Under the pieces are notes generated by a model, which was given only the letters and a program-made list of their open reading frames with translations, had not been told where the DNA came from and did not search any database. A program made the position numbers and the translations under genes. This document shows, piece by piece, positions 1 to 7,406 of a DNA stretch of 9,826 bases (positions within the stretch are counted from its first letter, which is position 1; each line of letters begins with the position of its first letter). This stretch comes from Nitrospiraceae bacterium (GTDB lineage Bacteria; Nitrospirota; Nitrospiria; Nitrospirales; UBA8639). The stretch lies in assembly GCA_003523945.1 (NCBI GenBank), contig DOFS01000196.1, positions 1 through 9,826 of the forward strand. Direction: 5' to 3'.

Positions 1-1547
1 AGTTGGAGGCCACCTTCCACCCCCCTCACCTCCACAGACACTTGAGACGCCTGCGCATGCTTCGCCACATTTCGTAGACACTCTTGCGTCACCCGATACA
101 CACACGACGCAATATCCTGAGGCAAATTGTGAGGCACATCCCGTGGTTGAAATGTGACCGCAATATTCTCCCATTGAGAAAATTCTTTAATAGAGGACTT
201 AAGGGCGACGACTAATCCCAGGTCATCCAAAATCGAAGGATGAAGCTGATAGGCCAGATGCAGGACGCTATCGGAAAGCCCAGACACTTGATCATTCAGA
301 TGTTGAAGGGTCTTTTGCATCGGATCCGACTCTGGCAGAGTACTCTGAATAGAATCAATCTCAAGCGCAACCACGGCTAACCGTTGATTCATATCATCAT
401 GAAGTTCACGGGAAAGACGGCGGCGCTCATCTTCCTGTGCAGAAATCAGTTGCGCGCCGAGAGCCCGGAGTTCCCCCTGGCTCTGCTCGAGTTCCCGCTC
501 TCTGCGCTGGAGGGCCCCTTGTGCCTCCTTGCGTGCAGTGATATCCCGGACAATACCCGTAAAAAAGATCTCTCCGTGCTTGTGCCAATATCCTAGAGAC
601 AGTTCAAGTGGAAATTCGCTGCCGTCCCGTCGAAGTCCCATCAGCTCAAACATCTCCCCCTCAACGGTCTTTTTCCCCGCTCGCGAGGCCCGCCGGATTC
701 CCTGTTGATGAGCCAAACGAAACCGTTCGGGAACAATGCACTCTAACGTCTGACCTTTCATCTCCTCCATCGAAAAGCCAAACAGGGCTTCCGCTCCTGT
801 ATTCCACAACATGACTTTCCCCTGACTATTCAACGAGATGATACCCTCGTCGGTTGATTGCACAACCGCATGTAACTGTTCCTGACTTTCCCGAAGAGCC
901 GCCTCTGCCTGTTCACGCTGACCGATTTCCCTTTGTAAGGCTTGGTTGGACTTGCCCAATTCAAGGTTGAAGGTCATGGAAGCCATCGTGACGGAATGGT
1001 TGCGTCGTAAGGTGACAAACATCATTGTCAGGAAAAGCAGACACATGCTTCCCATGGCCATATGCTGTTCATCACCCAGGAGAAAGAATCGAACGAGGAG
1101 CGGGGTAATAGTCGGGAGAGCATAGGCCAGAAAAGCTTTTGGTAAGGCCGCATGCACAGCGGTCGCCCCGGCAATCATGCCTCCTAACACAAAGGCCAAA
1201 AAAATCTGATGCGGAATGGAGCTTTCGGGAAAGAGTACGACCCCGGTTGCCCCCCAGAGAACGCCGGAGACAAGGGTTCCGCCAAGAAATCTAAGACACC
1301 AGCGATGGACATCCTGCGGATGTCGAGACGCGTGACTGAATTGATACCACAACAGGGTCCATGCTCCGTTGAGCAGGATCAGGGCGGACAACCAGGTAAG
1401 CAACAAGCCATGCGGGATCACGTTCCATTGGATAACGGTCAGAATAGATCCATTGACGAGGGAGGCAATAATGCCAACAGGAGCGAGCGCATAGAGTTGC
1501 TCTACCTGCTGCTTATACAAGAAATCCTGTTCGTGTTTATCCAACAC
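1..1547 (-). CDS. Membrane-bound PAS sensor histidine kinase, NarX/UhpB (HisKA_3) type, 3' end outside window
   Basis: Reverse-strand frame open from a stop at 1578-1580 to the window edge, about 515 codons. The only usable starts are GTG (1545-1547) and TTG (1542-1544). GGAGGG at 1551-1556 lies 3 nt from the GTG and 6 nt from the TTG, so TTG is slightly favoured. Numbering from TTG: residues about 15-200 are hydrophobic with several membrane segments; about 218-340 form a PAS/PAC domain (AVVQSTDEGIISLN near its start, FFTGIVRDITARKEA at its end); then a coiled linker; then a dimerisation/H-box RRRLSRELHDDMNQRL with the phospho-acceptor His at about 382; then an N-box-like VTQECLRNVAKHAQA at about 485-500. 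ELHDD is the signature of the HisKA_3 class that partners LuxR/NarL-type response regulators. The rest of the ATP-binding domain, and perhaps the regulator gene, lie left of the window. The input signal cannot be told from sequence. Confidence 0.93.
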   Translation of the reverse strand, partial: MLDKHEQDFLYKQQVEQLYALAPVGIIASLVNGSILTVIQWNVIPHGLLLTWLSALILLNGAWTLLWYQFSHASRHPQDVHRWCLRFLGGTLVSGVLWGATGVVLFPESSIPHQIFLAFVLGGMIAGATAVHAALPKAFLAYALPTITPLLVRFFLLGDEQHMAMGSMCLLFLTMMFVTLRRNHSVTMASMTFNLELGKSNQALQREIGQREQAEAALRESQEQLHAVVQSTDEGIISLNSQGKVMLWNTGAEALFGFSMEEMKGQTLECIVPERFRLAHQQGIRRASRAGKKTVEGEMFELMGLRRDGSEFPLELSLGYWHKHGEIFFTGIVRDITARKEAQGALQRRERELEQSQGELRALGAQLISAQEDERRRLSRELHDDMNQRLAVVALEIDSIQSTLPESDPMQKTLQHLNDQVSGLSDSVLHLAYQLHPSILDDLGLVVALKSSIKEFSQWENIAVTFQPRDVPHNLPQDIASCVYRVTQECLRNVAKHAQASQVSVEVRGVEGGLQ

Positions 1548-1550
1548 GGA

Positions 1551-1556
1551 CCCTCC
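1551..1556 (-). promoter_or_regulatory. Ribosome binding site of the histidine kinase
   Basis: GGAGGG on the minus strand. Spacing is 3 nt to GTG (1547) and 6 nt to TTG (1544), so it decides between two adjacent in-frame starts in favour of TTG. Confidence 0.6.
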
Positions 1557-1685
1557 ACAAACACTCCATGGAACTTTTTAGACCCTCTTGGGCTTCCAAA
1601 GTCATACTGACATTCGTGGGGGAAACTTTGCTCACCTATAGGAACACTTTTACTGTAGAACTCTTTCTTAGGAATCACAAGTGCG

Positions 1686-1704
1686 CTGAAGCCTTTGGCT
1701 TCAG
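1686..1704. repeat. Perfect 8-bp stem-loop just after the redoxin gene
   Basis: CTGAAGCC, a TTT loop, GGCTTCAG. It begins 11 nt past the stop codon of the minus-strand gene ending at 1716. That position suits transcript 3'-end formation or mRNA protection. There is no T-run after it on the minus strand (CGCACTTGTG follows), so it is not a textbook intrinsic terminator. The rest of the 1548-1715 gap shows no clear promoter for the kinase. Confidence 0.5.
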
Positions 1705-1715
1705 ACAGGCTTACG

Positions 1716-3011
1716 TTAAAATAATTGCGTTGGAGCGAACAGCAGTAGCAAACCCAAGCCCAGCATCACCAACCCGCTGATCAGTTTGAGCCATCGCCCT
1801 TCCCGTTCCTGCAATTTACGGTGACTCAATGTGACCACTGCGATCGTGACCATCACGGCGTCATCGGCGATATAGGCAAGATTATAGAGACCAAGATACC
1901 CGTAATACTCAAGCGTGGTCAGACCCTGTTGACTCAGGACTTGGGTGAACAAGGCTGGAAACCCGGCCGTACAGGCGAATTCAATCATATTCACCAACGT
2001 GGCCAATATCAGCATGCCGATCAACGCCTGGTTGACGTGTTCGGCCGCTAAAATTTTTCGAACCCGCGCATAGAGCCCGGGTTTTGCTGACTCCGGAATA
2101 ACGAGTGAGGGGCCCTGCCCAAAGGCCCAAAATTCCTTGACATTCAGCAGGCCGATTCCGACTGCCAACCCACCCATCATGATCTGAATGGGGCGAACAT
2201 ACCCAAGGACCAGAAAAATATTCAGCCAGGCGGCCATGAACGCAAAATACACCACTCCACTCACCAGCACGAACGTTCCGGCCAGGAGAAACATCTTGCG
2301 TCGATCCCGCAGGTTCGCCAACAAGGCTAATAAAAACAACAACACCCACATCGCACAGGGATTGAATCCATCGAGAAGTCCGAGAAAGATTGTAAAAAGC
2401 GGTAGGCCGAGTTCTGGAAGAGTCTGATCACCAAGGAATGGAACATGAATAGGCTGTCCCCCGATAACCTTTGGCTCTGGCTTCGGGGGACAGGGTGCCT
2501 CCGGTTCAATCGGACAGGCACCTTCAGAGGAAGTTCCCGCATCCGGTGGGGGTCGTCCTAACAGTTCTTCCAGTTGCTTTCCGGTTGTCTCCGCAGACTC
2601 AAAACCAATCACCAGCTCCCCTCCCCCATAAAAAGCCGGCACACCCAGTTGCGTGATACCGAATTTCGCCGCCAATGCTCTTAAGCGGAGTAATGCCTGA
2701 GGATCTTCCCCAATATCCCGAATCGTGACGGTGAGGTTGGGATATTGGTGCTTCAGCCGGGTGAGATAGGTTTTCGCCTTTTCACAATGTGGACACCCTT
2801 GGCGAACAAACACTTCGAAGTCGCTCTCAACCTGCTCCGGCACAACGGCGGGTTTCCCGGACAGCCCAAGCAGCGCCGCAAGGACGAACGCGACGCACGA
2901 GAGGACAAGAGGCCATCCTCGGTTCTTCAACTTCCGGGCATATTGTTGCCTGGTTGGCTTTTGGGAGGTAAGTGAGGGAGTAAAAAGATTATCCCGTTTG
3001 CGTAGATTCAT
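1716..3011 (-). CDS. Glutaredoxin-like / DsbD-CcdA-like membrane thiol-disulfide protein
   Basis: 431 aa. Residues 33-52 form one membrane segment or signal anchor. Residues about 63-155 are a glutaredoxin/thioredoxin-fold domain with the redox pair C73-P-H-C76 and the cis-Pro loop GVPAF at about 123-127. A Pro-rich linker (160-185) holds two more Cys, C166 and C174. From about 204 to 427 there are about six membrane helices. Two lone Cys lie in the equivalents of the DsbD/CcdA redox motifs: C219 in GFNPCAMW and C347 in EFACTAGFPALF. Known family behaviour is to carry reducing power across the membrane by disulfide exchange. Fusing the redoxin to the conduit suggests electrons pass between C73/C76 and C219/C347; this is inference. 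The ATG follows an in-frame TGA directly, and no clear Shine-Dalgarno precedes it. A role in extracytoplasmic protein or haem-protein maturation is plausible but unproven. Confidence 0.88.
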   Translation of the reverse strand: MNLRKRDNLFTPSLTSQKPTRQQYARKLKNRGWPLVLSCVAFVLAALLGLSGKPAVVPEQVESDFEVFVRQGCPHCEKAKTYLTRLKHQYPNLTVTIRDIGEDPQALLRLRALAAKFGITQLGVPAFYGGGELVIGFESAETTGKQLEELLGRPPPDAGTSSEGACPIEPEAPCPPKPEPKVIGGQPIHVPFLGDQTLPELGLPLFTIFLGLLDGFNPCAMWVLLFLLALLANLRDRRKMFLLAGTFVLVSGVVYFAFMAAWLNIFLVLGYVRPIQIMMGGLAVGIGLLNVKEFWAFGQGPSLVIPESAKPGLYARVRKILAAEHVNQALIGMLILATLVNMIEFACTAGFPALFTQVLSQQGLTTLEYYGYLGLYNLAYIADDAVMVTIAVVTLSHRKLQEREGRWLKLISGLVMLGLGLLLLFAPTQLF

Positions 3012-3288
3012 TCAGGAGAGAGCACCCACCGACATCCCCACTCAACAGCGGATGTCATTTCAAATGTCCATATAATGCTAAAATCCGGCCTGCAACGGCG
3101 CCCCCAGATTCCCCACGATCAGTGTCCTATTACCACGACGTTTCCATTGAGAGGCCGGTAACCCGGAAAAGCCATTCTCTGAATCAGAATAGTAATATAC
3201 GCTAGGTTTACAGGGATTATAAAGACAGCCTCCCGTTATGGGTGAGGCACCCCCGCCATTTTCCCTTTCCATTAGCAAATGGAGACCA
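3012..3288. other. Intergenic region between the aldolase/phosphatase and redoxin genes
   Basis: Besides the repeat at 3031-3056, it holds two short hairpins just after the aldolase/phosphatase stop: TCCATT-AGCA-AATGGA at 3269-3284 and a GGGTG/CACCC stem near 3240-3255. Neither has a T-tract in the minus direction, so no terminator is called. The plus-strand TATAAT at 3071-3076 has no matching -35 box and no gene behind it. Confidence 0.5.
3031..3056. repeat. 7-bp inverted repeat ahead of the redoxin gene
   Basis: GACATCC (3031-3037) and GGATGTC (3050-3056) pair perfectly around a 12-nt gap, 19 nt before the ATG at 3011. It could be a 5'-leader hairpin or an operator half-site pair. A second short palindrome, CATTTCAAATG, abuts it at 3056-3066. 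Confidence 0.35.
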
Positions 3289-4389
3289 TTAGTTTTTGAT
3301 CGCAAACTTGCCATCGAGTCTTTTGAGCTTCTCCACAATGCCGGTGTATTCCAATTCGGCCATCGGGAGCATGGCCGGCCCAAAAAACCCTTGGCGGCGC
3401 ATGTCGATGGATTTTTCCGAAACGCGGGTTCGCACAAGGTCCCAAAATGGATGAGCGAAGGCATCCGCCGGTTCCGTCAGTTTGCCTTTCTGCATGGCAA
3501 AGGCGGCGCAACTGACGACGGGCGGACCATCGAAATAACTAATGCCGGAATTGAGGGGAACAGGCATAAAGGGCATATTATGGGATCCCCGCATCCCGCC
3601 TGCCACGAATGGGCCGATGGCATATGGGGCCAGCACCTCTCCCGTCGCCGGAAAGTTTTTTTGCACGCGCACGAGCATGACCGGATCATCTTTCCCGGTA
3701 TAGCGCCCGGCAATGTTATGCAACCGCGACGTCGAGACGGCGACCGCCTGCTCGCCTGTCGCGCGAGTCCAAATCGACTCAACCACATACCGCTCCGGAT
3801 TACGCAACAAGGCGGCCACATCGTATAAATCTTCCGGAGTGTTCAACTCAATGATGCGATCTCCCTCGGTACAGTTGACATCCATAATGACAAACTTAAA
3901 TCCCTCCGACATCGATGGCGCGAGCATGAGACCCGGCGTGTTCATCGGGTCCGCCAATGCTAAATAGAGGGGAAGGTTATACGCACCGGGATCTGTCTTA
4001 TCAGCAGCAAAAAACAAAAATGGTTCATTCGGCCGCTCTTAAAAAGTCATCTCGGCCACTGCTGGCCCCATCCCGCGCACGTTGCCGGAAAAGGCGTCTT
4101 TCAGCAGATCCTGTCCCGCCCCATACAGCCCTTGTTCTTTCGCCACCTCCGTCCCGGCAAGAAAGGCCTCCCATGCCATCTTGTGGATTTCCTTATTCCC
4201 GACTCCCTTGGTGTGCGTCATAACAATGGCAATGTCGTCCCCGGTAAAACTCACGTACCGATCCTGAACAAGATTCCGGCCATTCGACCCCACCCACGAC
4301 CGAACGGTTTCCAATAAACGCTTGGACGGGCAGATATGTCCTCCGATAGAGCCGATATCCGCTTTGATGACACTGAGCGTCATGTTCAT
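3289..4389 (-). pseudogene. fbp: Fructose-1,6-bisphosphate aldolase/phosphatase with one in-frame nonsense codon
   Basis: The bifunctional enzyme joins triose phosphates to FBP and removes a phosphate to give fructose-6-phosphate, a one-way gluconeogenic step. Start at ATG 4387-4389 gives MNMTLSVIKADIGSIGGH, with AGGAGGT (4396-4402) 6 nt upstream. The reading is colinear for 366 codons, the normal family length. Codon 117 (4039-4041) is TAA, in the stretch AEMTF-stop-ERPNEPFLFFAADKTDPG, where an acidic residue is expected. The frame does not change across it. Seen residues: metal ligands D11, H18, D51-D52 and Q93; the ADKTD motif at about 129-133; Y230-T-G-K233, matching the lid Tyr229/Lys232 Schiff-base pair described for the Thermoproteus enzyme; and Tyr348 in EYTGI. 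Everything apart from the stop looks functional. It may be a recent nonsense mutation, a sequencing error, or read-through; a TTG at 4015-4017 could also restart the C-terminal part. Confidence 0.9.
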
Positions 4390-4395
4390 CATCAC

Positions 4396-4402
4396 ACCTC
4401 CT
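4396..4402 (-). promoter_or_regulatory. Strong Shine-Dalgarno of the aldolase/phosphatase gene
   Basis: AGGAGGT on the minus strand. It sits upstream of ATG ATG AAC ATG. The second ATG (4389) has a good spacing and gives the M-x-x-TLSVIKAD beginning usual for the family. The in-frame start at 4422 lies on the far side of this site and is unlikely to be used. Confidence 0.7.
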
Positions 4403-4541
4403 GACTTCTCAAAAAGCACCACGATCCCTTTCGCCCATTACAAACAGCCTTCGACCCTTCTTTGACATCTCTCTTGCTGACCAAGGGGGCGGTTCGTGGC
4501 TGTTCATGACCGGCTTCAAGACTTGGTTCCCTGCCGAAAAT

Positions 4542-4805
4542 TCACGTATGCCTCGACGAAGCGTTCGGCACCAAATCCTCTATGAATGTTTGAGCATCCT
4601 TCTCCGATGACACTCTGTAATTTTTTCCTGGAATACGGGAATCGTCCTGTTGATCATGCCCGGCTTTGGAAAGAATTTCAGATGTGTATTTTTGTTCCCA
4701 CAGCTTGTCCAGAATAACTTCTGAAAGATAGGATCGAGAAGACGTATACCCTTTTTGTGCTGATTGGGTATTCATGAAATTTTCCGTCTCTCTTTTTTCT
4801 TTCAT
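4542..4805 (-). CDS. Small unknown protein, 87 aa
   Basis: Start taken at ATG 4803-4805 because GGAG (4814-4817) sits 8 nt upstream. A 97-aa version from 4835 would begin before that site. The product starts MKEKRETENFMNTQSAQ, is hydrophilic, and is rich in Lys, Glu, Ser and Gln with no Cys, membrane segment or known motif that I recognise. It lies about 150 nt upstream of the aldolase/phosphatase gene on the same strand, so the two may share a transcript, but nothing links their functions. The ORF is short; reality rests mainly on the ribosome binding site. Confidence 0.5.
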   Translation of the reverse strand: MKEKRETENFMNTQSAQKGYTSSRSYLSEVILDKLWEQKYTSEILSKAGHDQQDDSRIPGKNYRVSSEKDAQTFIEDLVPNASSRHT

Positions 4806-5345
4806 CTTTACATCTCCTTTCAAGAGCTTTGGCAAAATTTAATACGACTCCCCCTTCATGAATGGGATGGAAATTTTTTGCCTTCAATAGTCAGCATTCC
4901 TTGCTCCTCTCTTCCAGTGCTGAACATCACTCAATACTGCTTCGGCCCCTCAGAGCATGCAGAAGCAACAATAAAGCCAACTTAATTAATGGCTTTAGAT
5001 TCAACAAGATAATTATTCACAAGCCCAGAGAACCCCACTGCACACGTTTAATCAAACAGACAACAGGATTCCCAAGTGAGGAATTTTGGGTCTTTGTTGA
5101 ATAAGGTTTAGGACAAAATTCAACAGATCAGGTCCACCCAAAGGATTGGTGGGAATCTGAAGGCCCCTCATTTCAGCTCCCTCGTGCCACATCTTATGGA
5201 GAACGAGTTCGGGCTCTACTTTTCTCGCTCATCACCACTCGCCAGAGACATTTTGCTACACGAAGAGACTTGTGATTTTTAAGAAATCATGTCTCAGACT
5301 GCGGGTCATCAGCTTTCATTGGTCTCAAACAGATAGGAGGATGGC
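4806..5345. other. Gene-poor stretch
   Basis: No convincing gene. Short open frames on both strands (for example plus strand 4862-5104) lack ribosome binding sites and protein-like composition. The stretch holds the stem-loop at 4972-4997 and a weaker CCACC/GGTGG hairpin near 5133-5152. Confidence 0.5.
4972..4997. repeat. Perfect 8-bp inverted repeat with AT-rich loop
   Basis: TAAAGCCA and TGGCTTTA flank a 10-nt loop containing TTAATTAA. On either strand the stem could end a transcript, but the following bases are only modestly T-rich (TTGTTGCTTC on minus, GATTCAAC on plus). It may instead be a regulator binding site upstream of the minus-strand operon starting near 4805. Confidence 0.4.
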
Positions 5346-5450
5346 ATGACGGTTTACCATAACGGCCTCGTTTCTTTTTTTTCAAACACGGCCCACGACT
5401 ATCGGGTTGGCTTTTTGGGAGTGAAGGGAAATGAGGAAAAGATTGTTTAG
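5346..5450 (+). CDS. Candidate small protein, 34 aa
   Basis: AGGAGG at 5335-5340 stands 5 nt before ATG 5346-5348, the best plus-strand ribosome binding site in this gene-poor stretch. The frame reads MTVYHNGLVSFFSNTAHD and on to TAG at 5448-5450. No motif or membrane segment is seen. No promoter is evident. It is too short to judge by composition, so it may be chance. Confidence 0.25.
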   Translation: MTVYHNGLVSFFSNTAHDYRVGFLGVKGNEEKIV

Positions 5451-5721
5451 TTTGGGAATTTTCTTCTATGAGGTATGCTCGAAAGATCTGGCAGGAATAA
5501 TACCTATGTTACTCAGCGTTAGAATAGCTTAATCCGCAGTCAACAATTTAATGGGAAAACAAACCTATCATAGAAAATGATTGAGGTGACCCCGCTTCAA
5601 TCCCTGGCTAGCCTTTATTCCCTGTTCCAATTAGAATCGACCGTATTGATAACCCGGCAATCACACTAAGGGCTCAGCACTTTCTAAGATATTTATTCAT
5701 CATCCAGCCTACAGATCCTTT

Positions 5722-6054
5722 ATGACCCATCCCACATTCACCTGTCGGAATACCCTGCAACGCCTACGTGAGAGTTATGATGAAAGGCAACGAAAAGTGG
5801 AGAACACGACCAGGATGAAAATCGCTCAAGTGAAATATACGGTGACGGGAGAGGATGGGAAGCTTGTATCGGTAAACAAAGAACGAATCCTATCCGAACT
5901 AAATTCAATTGATCCCAAATATATCCAAAAACTTCTTGAGCAAGAGTTGCAAACAACAGAACAACCCTCGCCTGGGAAAACTCCCATTCACTCTTCCTTA
6001 GTGGTGACCAACATCACAGAACTCCAACCCACCGGTGACGACGACCAAATGTGA
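5722..6054 (+). CDS. Unknown protein, up to 110 aa
   Basis: Open frame from ATG 5722 to TGA 6052-6054. It is hydrophilic with charged helices likely in the first third (RLRESYDERQRKVENTTR) and a central stretch GEDGKLVSVNKERILSEL. The last 30 residues are polar and probably disordered. No clear Shine-Dalgarno precedes 5722; an internal ATG at 5815 has only a distant GGAG, so the start is uncertain. I do not recognise the family. It stands alone between non-coding stretches of several hundred bases, and nothing around it suggests a role. Confidence 0.45.
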   Translation: MTHPTFTCRNTLQRLRESYDERQRKVENTTRMKIAQVKYTVTGEDGKLVSVNKERILSELNSIDPKYIQKLLEQELQTTEQPSPGKTPIHSSLVVTNITELQPTGDDDQM

Positions 6055-6414
6055 TCAGGTAGGACTTCGGATGGTTCTTCAGTGAATTGTCCAATTAATC
6101 TTGTTGAACCCAGCCCTTCGCACATTTCTCGCAAGCATTCATTCCTCGAATTAAATTTAACTAGCCTTCAGGCCATGTGGGCATCATCTTACCGCTGCCG
6201 ACTCGTGAGTGGATCAACAGGTCGGCTAAGGTAGCCGATTGCGGAAAAGCAGGAATTCAAAAATCAGAATCGACGGGCTCGTATCAGGCCTAACTCCCTC
6301 AATCAACACAGATGTGATAGGTGCTCCCTCTCCCGGTCGTTGATGCTCACGCGGTTCTGCCGATTTGGGGCTTTCCAAAATTCTTTGTGGGCATGGAGGA
6401 GGTAAGAACCTGGT
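6055..6414. other. Non-coding stretch upstream of the toxin-antitoxin operon
   Basis: No gene seen. It holds three mutually pairing segments at 6197-6238, described separately. The last 60 bases lead into the vapBC promoter. Confidence 0.5.
6197..6238. repeat. Three-segment set of alternative stem-loops
   Basis: GCCGAC (6197-6202) can pair with GTCGGC (6221-6226), while TCGGCT (6222-6227) can pair with AGCCGA (6233-6238) around a 5-nt loop. The two pairings share the middle segment and so exclude each other. No T-tract follows the second stem. Confidence 0.35.
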
Positions 6415-6443
6415 TTGACCCGTGATAAACGATGAGTCACAAT
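6415..6443 (+). promoter_or_regulatory. Sigma70-type promoter of the toxin-antitoxin operon
   Basis: TTGACC (6415-6420) as -35, a 17-nt spacer, then CACAAT (6438-6443) as -10. These are 5/6 and 4/6 matches to consensus at ideal spacing. A start near 6450 would fall inside the palindrome at 6446-6462 and leave a leader of about 25 nt. Confidence 0.6.
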
Positions 6444-6445
6444 GT

Positions 6446-6462
6446 TGTTGAAAATTTCAACA
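6446..6462. promoter_or_regulatory. Perfect palindrome, probable VapB/VapBC operator
   Basis: TGTTGAAAATTTCAACA: 8-bp arms around one central A. It lies directly after the -10 box and before the GGAGG ribosome binding site. Antitoxins of this kind, alone or with the toxin, commonly bind such palindromes and repress their own operon. Binding here is inferred from position. Confidence 0.6.
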
Positions 6463-6475
6463 GTGGAGGCATTTG

Positions 6476-6709
6476 ATGGGCACTATGAATTTCAGCGTTC
6501 CGGAAGATGTCAAAAACCAATTTTATAAAATCTTTGCCGGGAAGAACAAAAGTGCTGTGCTGACCCAACTGATGCAGCAGGCGATCGAAGAGGAGCAGCG
6601 AATTGGGGGGCGCAAACGAGCCATTGATCAATTACTCGCATTGCGTGAACACGCGCCGCGGGTGACGGACAAGGATATTCGCCTTGCACGAACCCAGGGA
6701 CGTCCATGA
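6476..6709 (+). CDS. vapB: VapB-type antitoxin, ribbon-helix-helix-like
   Basis: 77 aa from ATG 6476-6478, chosen because GGAGG (6465-6469) is 6 nt upstream; a TTG three bases earlier is less likely. The N-terminus MGTMNFSVPEDVKNQFY fits a DNA-binding strand. KSAVLTQLMQQAIEEEQR fits the second helix of a ribbon-helix-helix fold. The C-terminal part (RAIDQLLALREHAPRVTDKDI) is the kind of segment that wraps and blocks a PIN toxin. The fold is inferred from pattern, not from a clear signature. The stop TGA (6707-6709) overlaps an ATG at 6706-6708, an ATGA junction typical of coupled toxin-antitoxin genes. Confidence 0.75.
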   Translation: MGTMNFSVPEDVKNQFYKIFAGKNKSAVLTQLMQQAIEEEQRIGGRKRAIDQLLALREHAPRVTDKDIRLARTQGRP

Positions 6710-6716
6710 CACCTGA

Positions 6717-7136
6717 GTGATCGACGCCAGCGTGGCCGGGAAATGGGCTCTCCCTGGCCAAGACGGTGAAACTCATCAAGAACAAGTCCTCGGGCTGTTG
6801 ACGGATATTCAGCAGGGCAAGTGTCAAGTCCCTCAACCTCCACATTGGTTAGCAGAAGTGGGGGCCGTGTTCACTCAATTGGCGCCTCAGCAATCAATCA
6901 GCATGCTTCAGACTTTCCTGGCGATGGAATTGCCTATCACCACGGAATGGAACGTATATGAGCAGGCCTGTCGTCTGGCTGGGGAACTCAACCATCATCT
7001 TTTTGATACCCTCTACCATGCGGTAGCCTTGCATGTTCCTGATACCCTTTTCATCACCGCCGATACGCAGTATTTTCGAAAAGCAGCCAAGCTGGGCCAC
7101 ATCATCGAATTAAAAACCTTTCCCCAAACAGGATGA
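6717..7136 (+). CDS. vapC: VapC-type PIN-domain ribonuclease toxin with a displaced start
   Basis: 139 aa, full PIN-domain length. The acidic active-site set is visible: D3 in VIDASVAGKW, E47 in WLAEVGAVF, D97 in LFDTLYHAVAL and D116 in FITADTQYF. Such toxins cleave RNA, often tRNA, with Mg2+ or Mn2+ when released from the antitoxin. The start is odd. ATG 6706-6708, overlapping the antitoxin stop and 5 nt after AGGGA, reads M-T-P-E then TGA (6718-6720). The PIN frame first opens at GTG 6717-6719, which overlaps that TGA. Production would need re-initiation at a GTGA junction, or one base has been lost between 6709 and 6717. With one more base the protein would read MTP-x-VIDASV, the usual beginning. 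All catalytic residues remain, so it may still be active at low level. Confidence 0.85.
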   Translation: MIDASVAGKWALPGQDGETHQEQVLGLLTDIQQGKCQVPQPPHWLAEVGAVFTQLAPQQSISMLQTFLAMELPITTEWNVYEQACRLAGELNHHLFDTLYHAVALHVPDTLFITADTQYFRKAAKLGHIIELKTFPQTG

Positions 7137-7406
7137 TCCGAAAGGGCAATACGGGATGGAGAAGTGTGGGTAACAGGATGGGGTCACGTCACGCCATACA
7201 GGCGCAAATTTGACAACATTTTCCTAAATGCACAGCGCGAAGAATCTCGCTCAACCCACCCGATCAATCCTTGACAAAGTTTGTGCATTGCTCAAGAATC
7301 CTCTTCATCGTGACCGACCTCTTTGTGTAAACAGGATTTCCACGGCAAACTAACGGAAAAATTCACAGAAGTACGACACCAATTTCTTTCACGCCCCTAC
7401 TCGAAA

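Noticed and set aside
1209..1610. 133-codon plus-strand open frame
   Set aside because: Antisense to the membrane part of the histidine kinase; low-complexity polar protein without a ribosome binding site.
3071..3076. Plus-strand TATAAT that looks like a perfect -10 box
   Set aside because: No -35 match at 16-18 nt and no plus-strand gene downstream; the neighbouring genes are on the minus strand.
3238..3828. 196-codon plus-strand open frame
   Set aside because: It lies antisense to the aldolase/phosphatase, whose catalytic motifs are unmistakable; no ribosome binding site and no recognisable domain.
3289..4041. Frameshift as the cause of the split aldolase/phosphatase
   Set aside because: Both halves are in the same frame, with family sequence continuing directly after the TAA; it is a substitution-type nonsense codon.
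6288..6294. GCCTAAC, a perfect attC left box
   Set aside because: The bases after it do not pair with anything ahead of a GTT core within attC range.
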